Shown piece by piece: positions 51,523-56,692 of a stretch of 56,692 nt of DNA. The translations under genes and the position numbers were made by a program. Positions within the stretch are counted from its first letter, which is position 1; the number at the start of each line of letters is the position of its first letter. Under the pieces are notes generated by a model. It was not told where the DNA came from and made no database searches. It was given only the letters and a program-made list of their open reading frames with translations. The DNA is from Alphaproteobacteria bacterium (GTDB taxonomy: Bacteria; Pseudomonadota; Alphaproteobacteria; Caulobacterales; Aquidulcibacteraceae): contig WGOB01000023.1 of assembly GCA_016124255.1 (NCBI GenBank), positions 1 through 56,692 on the forward strand, given 5' to 3'.

Positions 51523-53124
51523 ATGAGCCCCCAAGCAGCTATACAGACATTTAGCCCGGCGTCGGCCGATGCCGCGGCCCGGACGACGTTCGCGCTTCTC
51601 ATCCGCCACGCGACCGCCCGCCCCGACGCGGTCGCCGCGATCGACGGCGAACGGCGGCTCACCTATCGCGATCTCCAGGCGCGGGTGGACGCGGTCGCCG
51701 CCGCACTCGTCGCCCGCGGCGTCCGGCGCGGCGATCGGGTCGCATCGCTGACGCCGCCTTGCGTCGAGTTCTGGGTGCTGTTCCTGGCCGTGAGCTCGAT
51801 CGGCGCGACCTGGATCGGGATCAATCCAGTCTATCAGCGGACAGAGTTCTCGCACGTTCTCGACAACGCCGGCCCGAAGCTTGTCTTTACCGTCGAAGGC
51901 GAAGACGGGCGCGACTACCCGGGCGAGCTTCGCAGCGTCGGTCTCGATCCGGCGAAGATCATCCTGATCCGGACGGATGCGGAAGGCCCCGTCCTCGGCG
52001 CGTTCACGGCGGCCTCGGAGCGGGCGTCCAAAGCGGCGTTGGACGCCGCGCGCGCGGCCGTCGATCCGGAAGACGCCGCCGTCATCGTCTACACTTCCGG
52101 CACCACAGGGCGGCCGAAGGGGGCGATGCTATCCCACCGCGCCGTCATCGCGACGGCGGCGGTCAACGCCGCCTGGATGGGCGCGGGTCTGGAGGCGTCG
52201 ATCTGCGCTGCGCCGGTGAATCACGTCGGCGCGCTCAACAATATCTGCATGTCCGTTTTCGCCTATGGCGGGCGCATCATCTTCTTTCCGCGCGTCGACA
52301 TCGAAGCGTTGGGGGCGCTGAGTCATCGTGAAAACCCCACCTACCTGGTCTCGAGCCCGACCGGCTTCATGATGATGTTTGCGGCCGAAAATGGCGCTGC
52401 CGCCCGGCTCAACTCCACCCGGCTGATCGTATTTGGCGGCGCAACGACGCCGAAGGCGATGCTTGAGCGCGTCTCGGGATACGGCGCGGCGATGTCCTCC
52501 GTCTACGGACAGACCGAGACGTGCGGGATCGTGACGTTCACAGAGATCGGCGCTTCGCTCGACGTCATGGCCGAGACCATCGGCCGGCCGCTGCCCGGCG
52601 CCATGGTGCGCATCGCCGACGCAGACGGGCTTGAGCGCCCAATTGGTGAAACGGGCGAAATCCAGGTGAAGGGCCCGTACGTGATGAACGGCTATTTCAA
52701 CATGCCCGAAGCCACCGCAGAAGCGTTCACCGCCGACGGCTATCTCCGCACTGGCGACCTCGGCTATCAGCGCGCGGACGGCAATCTGGTGTTCGTCGGC
52801 CGGCTGAAGGAGATGTTCAAGTCCGGCGGGTACAATGTCTATCCGCTCGAGGTGGAGACGGCGATCTGCGACCACCCGGCGGTCGAGATGGCGATCGTGG
52901 CGCCGCGCCCGCACGACCGCTTTCAGGAAGTCGGCCACGCCTTCATCAAGCTGCGCGCGGGCGCCACGCTCGACGACGAGACTTTGCGGGAATTTCTGAA
53001 GCGGCGGATCGCCAACTACAAAGTGCCCAAGAGCTTCGCGTTCGAGGAGACGCTTCCCCTCCTGGCGAACGGAAAGATCGATCGTGCGACGTTGAAGCGG
53101 CGCGCGGCGGCGTTGACGGCGTAG
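51523..53124 (+). CDS. AMP-dependent acyl-CoA synthetase, ligase 2
   Basis: The 533-residue enzyme has VIVYTSGTTGRPKGAMLSHRA (P-loop, about residue 190), SSVYGQTETCGIVTF (A5), YLRTGDLGYQRADGNLVFVGRLKEMFKSGGYNVYPLEVE (A7/A8) and the C-terminal catalytic Lys in LLANGKIDRATLK. It forms acyl-CoA from a medium-chain or aromatic acid. It is not closely similar to ligase 1, so the two probably act on different intermediates. ATG 51523 is used; a GTG nine codons upstream is possible. The aldolase gene follows nine bases after. Confidence 0.94.
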   Translation: MSPQAAIQTFSPASADAAARTTFALLIRHATARPDAVAAIDGERRLTYRDLQARVDAVAAALVARGVRRGDRVASLTPPCVEFWVLFLAVSSIGATWIGINPVYQRTEFSHVLDNAGPKLVFTVEGEDGRDYPGELRSVGLDPAKIILIRTDAEGPVLGAFTAASERASKAALDAARAAVDPEDAAVIVYTSGTTGRPKGAMLSHRAVIATAAVNAAWMGAGLEASICAAPVNHVGALNNICMSVFAYGGRIIFFPRVDIEALGALSHRENPTYLVSSPTGFMMMFAAENGAAARLNSTRLIVFGGATTPKAMLERVSGYGAAMSSVYGQTETCGIVTFTEIGASLDVMAETIGRPLPGAMVRIADADGLERPIGETGEIQVKGPYVMNGYFNMPEATAEAFTADGYLRTGDLGYQRADGNLVFVGRLKEMFKSGGYNVYPLEVETAICDHPAVEMAIVAPRPHDRFQEVGHAFIKLRAGATLDDETLREFLKRRIANYKVPKSFAFEETLPLLANGKIDRATLKRRAAALTA

Positions 53125-53133
53125 GCGCTCGCG

Positions 53134-53871
53134 ATGGCTGCAGAGACAGAAGAATTGACCCTGCGGCGCGATCTTGCCGCGCTTTATCGCCTGGTCGCCC
53201 TTGAGGGCTGGGACGACCTCATCTTCACCCACATCTCCGCGCGCGCGCCGGGGCCTGACCACCATTTTCTGATCAATCCATTCGGCGCGATGTTCGAAGA
53301 AATCACCGCATCGAGCCTGGTGAAGATCGATCTTGACGGCCGGCCCGTCGATCAGCCCGACGCCGTCGTCAATCCGGCCGGCTTCGTCATACACAGCGCC
53401 ATCCACATGGCGCGCGACGACGCCCAGTGCGTCATCCATCTGCACACCAGCGACGGCGCGGCCGTCTCGGCGAAAGCGTGCGGCCTCCTGCCGGTCACGC
53501 AGCACGCGATGATGGTCGCGGGCGAACTGGCCTATCATGGCTATGAAGGCATCGCGTTCGACCTTGAGGAGCGCGAACGCCTCGTCGCCGATCTCGGCGA
53601 CAAACACTGCATGCTGTTGAGGAACCACGGCACGCTGGCCGTCGGCCCAAGCTGCGCGGCGGCCTGGCTCGTCATGTATTTCCTTGAGCGCGCGTGCACG
53701 ATGCAGATCAGAGCCCAAGGCGCCGGCGATCCCCTGGAGCAGCCCAATCAAGGCGTCGCGGAGAAGGTGCACGCCCAAAGCGCGTCGCTGTTCGATGGGC
53801 GCGCAGGCGCGTTCACGTGGCCTGCGCTGTTGCGCAAGCTCGATCGCATCGACCCGAGCTACCGCGACTAA
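53134..53871 (+). CDS. Class II aldolase/adducin family protein
   Basis: The 245-residue protein has RRDLAALYRLVALEGWDDLIFTHISARAPGPDHHFLINPFG, then VIHLHTSDGAAVSA with two zinc-ligand His, and CMLLRNHGTLAVGPSCAAAW with the third His. Members are zinc aldolases, epimerases or decarboxylase-like enzymes. In CoA-based pathways this group may perform retro-aldol cleavage of a hydroxylated side chain. It shares a transcript with CoA ligase 2. The 3' end overlaps the convergent PhyH-like gene by four bases. Confidence 0.92.
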   Translation: MAAETEELTLRRDLAALYRLVALEGWDDLIFTHISARAPGPDHHFLINPFGAMFEEITASSLVKIDLDGRPVDQPDAVVNPAGFVIHSAIHMARDDAQCVIHLHTSDGAAVSAKACGLLPVTQHAMMVAGELAYHGYEGIAFDLEERERLVADLGDKHCMLLRNHGTLAVGPSCAAAWLVMYFLERACTMQIRAQGAGDPLEQPNQGVAEKVHAQSASLFDGRAGAFTWPALLRKLDRIDPSYRD

Positions 53872-54725
53872 GACATCGCGCGCTGCGCCGCGAAGATGGA
53901 GCTATAGCCGCCCTGCTCCCAGTTCGGCGGCATCGGGCAAGGCTCATCCGCATAGACGGCGCTGGGCGCATCCACGCCGCGCACCATGGTGTTGGCGAAC
54001 GGCACGCCGTCCATGATCCCTGTGAGCGGCGCCGCATCCGCGCGGGCGTAGGTGTGCAGCAGCAGCGGGCGCATCCGCGGCGAACGATTGGGCGGAGAGC
54101 CATGCACGGCGCGGCAATTGTGCACCGTCACCGCGCCGCGCCGCCCCTTCAGCCACACGATGTCGCGCGGATCCAGCGCGGCGATCTCCGCCTCCGTAAG
54201 CGCGCCGGTCCACGCGCCCGCGGCGTTGGAGAGCGGCGAAAGCGGCCCCTTGTGGCTGCCGCGAAAGACGCCCATCGGCCCCATCTCGTCATCGACGTCG
54301 ACGAGGTAGACGCCGATCGTCAGCGGCGAATAGTTCGAATGCGGCCAGAACTGGATGTCCTGGTGCCATTTGATCTCTTCGCCGCCGTCGCGCCATTTGA
54401 AATTCAGCTTGGAATGGTGGAAGCGCACATCGGGACCGAGCAAATCCTCTGCGAGGTCGACGATCGGGCCGCGGAGGCCGAACGCTTCGAAGTCCGGATC
54501 GAACGCCACGGTCTGGGGAATGCGGCGCAGGCGCGGCTCTTCCGGCGTGTGGTCCGGCGCCACGAGGATCGATGTCGACGATGTCGTCAGCGATCGGCTT
54601 TCGTCGATGAAACGCGTCATCGCAGCGTCGAGGCGGTCCAGCCAATCATCGCTGATGAAGCCGTCCAGCAGCAGAAATCCGTCCCGCTCATAGGCGTCGC
54701 GATCGTTTTGCGTGAGCCGCGTCAT
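53868..54725 (-). CDS. Phytanoyl-CoA dioxygenase (PhyH) family protein
   Basis: The 285-residue Fe(II)/2-oxoglutarate dioxygenase has YERDGFLLLDGFISDDWLDRLDAAM at the start, LNFKWRDGGEEIKWHQDIQFWPHSNYSPLTIGVYLVDVDDEMGPMGVFRGSHKG (the iron motif HxD in WHQD) and AVTVHNCRAVHGSPPNRSPRMRPLLLHTY with the distal His and the 2-oxoglutarate Arg. PhyH enzymes hydroxylate the alpha carbon of acyl-CoAs or related lipids. Start 54725 lies one base past the stop of thiolase 2, so both share the site-C promoter. Confidence 0.93.
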   Translation of the reverse strand: MTRLTQNDRDAYERDGFLLLDGFISDDWLDRLDAAMTRFIDESRSLTTSSTSILVAPDHTPEEPRLRRIPQTVAFDPDFEAFGLRGPIVDLAEDLLGPDVRFHHSKLNFKWRDGGEEIKWHQDIQFWPHSNYSPLTIGVYLVDVDDEMGPMGVFRGSHKGPLSPLSNAAGAWTGALTEAEIAALDPRDIVWLKGRRGAVTVHNCRAVHGSPPNRSPRMRPLLLHTYARADAAPLTGIMDGVPFANTMVRGVDAPSAVYADEPCPMPPNWEQGGYSSIFAAQRAMS

Positions 54726-54726
54726 C

Positions 54727-55929
54727 TCAGGCCACCTCGAACAATCCGGCGGCTCCCATGCCGGTGCCCACACACATCGTCACCACCACATATTTCGCGT
54801 TGCGGCGCTTACCCTCGATGAGGGCGTGCCCGACGCAACGCGCGCCCGTCATGCCGTAGGGGTGCCCGATCGAGATCGAGCCGCCGTTGACGTTGTACTT
54901 TTCCGGATCGATGCCGAGAGCATCACGGCAATAGAGACATTGCGACGCGAACGCTTCGTTGAGCTCCCAAAGATCGATATCGTCCACCTTGAGCCCGTGA
55001 CGCGCCAGGAGCCGAGGCACTGCGAACACCGGCCCAATTCCCATTTCGTCGGGGTCGCATCCTGCAACGGCGAAGCCGCGGAAGACGCCGAGCGGGACCG
55101 CGTTCCGCCGCGCCGCCTCGCGCGCCTCCATCAGGATGCAGGCGCTTGCGCCATCGGAGAGCTGGCTCGAATTGCCGGCCGTCACGAAACGTCCCTGCTT
55201 GATCGTCTGGCCATCGCTCAACACCGGCGCGAGCCGCTGCAAATCCTCAAGCGTCGTTTGCGGGCGGTTGCACTCGTCGGCGCCGACCTCGATCTCGGTG
55301 ATCCGCTCCGTCTTGGTCGCCTTGTCGGTTTGCTTCCAGCTGACGCGGATCGGCGCGATCTCCTGATCGAAGCGTCCCGCGGTCTGGGCTGCGGCCGTGC
55401 GCCGCTGGCTTTCCAGCGCATATGAATCCTGCGCCTCGCGCGATACACCGTAGCGCTCGGCGACCACCTCCGCGGTCTCGATCATCGACATCCAGAGCGC
55501 CGGCTGTTGCGCATAGAGGCTCTCCTCCACCGCGCGGTGGCGATTCATCTGGCCGCTCATCTGCACGAGCGAGATCGATTCCACCCCGCCCGCGCCCATC
55601 ACGTCGACGCCCTCATTCACCACGCGGCCGGCGGCGAACGCGATCGCCTGCAGGCCCGAGGAGCAGAACCGCGCGACCGTCGATCCCGACACGGTGTTGG
55701 GGCATCCCGCCCAGATCGCGGCTGTGCGCGCCACGTTGCCGGTGGCGCCCTCCGGCATGCCGGCGCCGAAAATGACGTCCTCCACGGCTTCGGGCTCGAT
55801 GGCGGCGCGGGCCATCGCATGCTTGAGCGCGTGGCCTGCCAGCACGACGCCGTGGGTGTTGTTGAAGCTGCCGCGGATGGCCTTGCCGATCCCGGTCCGC
55901 GCCGTCGCCGCCACCACCGCTTCCCTCAT
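54727..55929 (-). CDS. Acetyl-CoA acyltransferase (thiolase), paralogue 2
   Basis: The 400-residue thiolase has the nucleophile in [17 protein letters not shown] (about residue 89), the catalytic His in [20 protein letters not shown] and the second Cys in [19 protein letters not shown]. It is strongly similar to paralogue 1 at 35798 along its whole length. It thiolytically cleaves a 3-ketoacyl-CoA in the last step of the cluster's pathway. It starts 21 bases from operator site C and is divergent from the TetR gene. Confidence 0.95.
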   Translation of the reverse strand: MREAVVAATARTGIGKAIRGSFNNTHGVVLAGHALKHAMARAAIEPEAVEDVIFGAGMPEGATGNVARTAAIWAGCPNTVSGSTVARFCSSGLQAIAFAAGRVVNEGVDVMGAGGVESISLVQMSGQMNRHRAVEESLYAQQPALWMSMIETAEVVAERYGVSREAQDSYALESQRRTAAAQTAGRFDQEIAPIRVSWKQTDKATKTERITEIEVGADECNRPQTTLEDLQRLAPVLSDGQTIKQGRFVTAGNSSQLSDGASACILMEAREAARRNAVPLGVFRGFAVAGCDPDEMGIGPVFAVPRLLARHGLKVDDIDLWELNEAFASQCLYCRDALGIDPEKYNVNGGSISIGHPYGMTGARCVGHALIEGKRRNAKYVVVTMCVGTGMGAAGLFEVA

Positions 55930-55949
55930 GCCAAGCCTCCTCGATTGCG

Positions 55950-55965
55950 CTAAACGTTTGTTTAG
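55950..55965. promoter_or_regulatory. Shared operator, site C (thiolase 2 / tetR)
   Basis: CTAAAC-GTTT-GTTTAG is a perfect dyad with 6-bp arms and is the most symmetric of the three sites. It lies between the thiolase start (55929) and the TetR start (56063), the usual place for a TetR autoregulatory operator. Confidence 0.85.
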
Positions 55966-56062
55966 TCCAAGCAGGACGCTTTCGGCAATGGGTTTTCGCG
56001 CCCGGACGCTTGTCTCAGCGCGCCAACCGGCTGAACGTGTCTAGCGAACCAGCGGTGATCTC

Positions 56063-56692
56063 ATGTCCGACGGCGCAGCGCCGATCTCTGAACGAAGCCC
56101 CGGCCGCGAGCGGTTGCTCCAGGAGGCGATGCGGCTCTTCGCCGAGCGCGGCTTCGACAGCGTCACCGTGCGTGACATCGCCGCCGAGGCCGGCGTCTCC
56201 GTCGGACTCATCAATCACCATTATGGAACCAAGGACGGGTTGCGCGAGGCCGTCGACCGCCGATTCATCGAGCAATTCGAAGAGGCGATCTCTAATCCCC
56301 CGCCCCAATCGGGAAAAACGCGGCTGGCGGACCTTTCCGATTGGGTGGACAATTGGATCGCGCGCCACCAGGAGGATTGGCCGCTCACGGTCAAATATTT
56401 CCGCCGCGCGATGCTTGAAGGCAGCGATTGGGGCGCGAAAATCTTCACGCAATTCTATGAGATCGTGCGCACATCCATCGATCGCATGGACGCGCAAGGC
56501 GGCGTGCGGCCCGATGTCGATCGGCTCTGGCTGCCGTTCCTGGTGATGTACATGGAGATCGGCACGCTGCTGCTCGATCCCTACGTCTCCAAGGTGCTCG
56601 GGCGGTCCGGTTTCGATCCCGATCTGTGGAAAAGACGCCACCGCGCGTATATGCGCCTGCTTTCCTTCGGGGTTTCGCCGCAACGGGACGAC
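56063..56692 (+). CDS. TetR/AcrR-family regulator (3' end outside window)
   Basis: The frame is open from ATG 56063 to the last base, giving 210 codons with no stop. The N-terminal DNA-binding domain is RLLQEAMRLFAERGFDSVTVRDIAAEAGVSVGLINHHYGTKDGLREAV, a complete TetR HTH. The ligand domain has WPLTVKYFRRAMLEGSDWGAKIFTQFYEIV and LPFLVMYMEIGTLLLDPYVSKVLGRSGF. It is divergent from thiolase 2 with a perfect palindrome between. It likely represses the whole 45.8-56 kb cluster and responds to a pathway acyl-CoA or its acid. Confidence 0.92.
   Translation, partial: MSDGAAPISERSPGRERLLQEAMRLFAERGFDSVTVRDIAAEAGVSVGLINHHYGTKDGLREAVDRRFIEQFEEAISNPPPQSGKTRLADLSDWVDNWIARHQEDWPLTVKYFRRAMLEGSDWGAKIFTQFYEIVRTSIDRMDAQGGVRPDVDRLWLPFLVMYMEIGTLLLDPYVSKVLGRSGFDPDLWKRRHRAYMRLLSFGVSPQRDD

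Overview
The window is 56.7 kb of very GC-rich DNA with dense, mostly short-spaced genes. It looks like the chromosome of an alphaproteobacterium, most likely Caulobacterales/Hyphomonadaceae-like. Supporting signs are the GGM-tailed GroEL, SapC, several TonB-dependent receptors, a CpaE/TadZ-like protein, DUF885 and DUF4197 lipoproteins or secreted proteins, GTTC-N7-GTTC LexA boxes, and many acyl-CoA catabolism genes. The taxonomic call is inference; no rRNA or marker alignment was possible.

Layout. 1-4.6 kb: 3' end of groEL with its terminator, a VOC protein, a small membrane protein divergent from an HxlR regulator, a LytS-type sensor kinase and nhaA. 4.6-11 kb: a TonB receptor, a PQQ/haem alcohol dehydrogenase and hisS, with two kinds of paired inverted repeats between them. 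11-13.6 kb: a frameshifted secreted YCII gene, an intact DGPF/YCII gene coupled to an ECF42-type sigma factor, and a small secreted protein. 13.6-25.2 kb: a redoxin-dsbD operon, two MaoC hydratases, a YcaQ-like protein, SapC, DUF885, a VWA lipoprotein and an acyl-CoA dehydrogenase. 25.2-28.9 kb: a second copy of the paired repeat, a GIY-YIG-like gene behind two LexA boxes, and a ZnuD-like zinc receptor divergent from a Zur-like regulator. 28.9-43.4 kb: a CPA2 antiporter, hydrolase and DUF4197 genes, a coupled operon (enoyl-CoA hydratase, haloalkane dehalogenase, pyrophosphatase, half hot-dog), a thiolase divergent from an SDR, cytochrome b561, a TadZ-Sel1 fusion, a thioesterase, an Hpt protein and NnrU. 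43.7-45.8 kb: tRNA-Lys(CTT) followed by an AT-richer restriction-modification pair, which looks like an insertion.

45.8-56.7 kb is the most coherent system. It holds two CoA ligases, two Fe(II)/2-oxoglutarate dioxygenases (TauD and PhyH types), an enoyl-CoA hydratase, a class II aldolase, a thiolase, a TonB receptor and a TetR regulator cut by the window end. Three intergenic regions in this block carry the same 16-bp palindrome, CTAAAC-N4-G(T/C)T(T/C)AG. One copy lies between the thiolase and the TetR gene. The simplest reading is an autoregulated local TetR regulon that imports a hydrophobic or carboxylic substrate, activates it with CoA, hydroxylates it and cleaves it. The substrate cannot be named from sequence alone.

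Most very long open frames opposite the real genes (several of 500-750 codons) are antisense shadows caused by high GC content and were left out.
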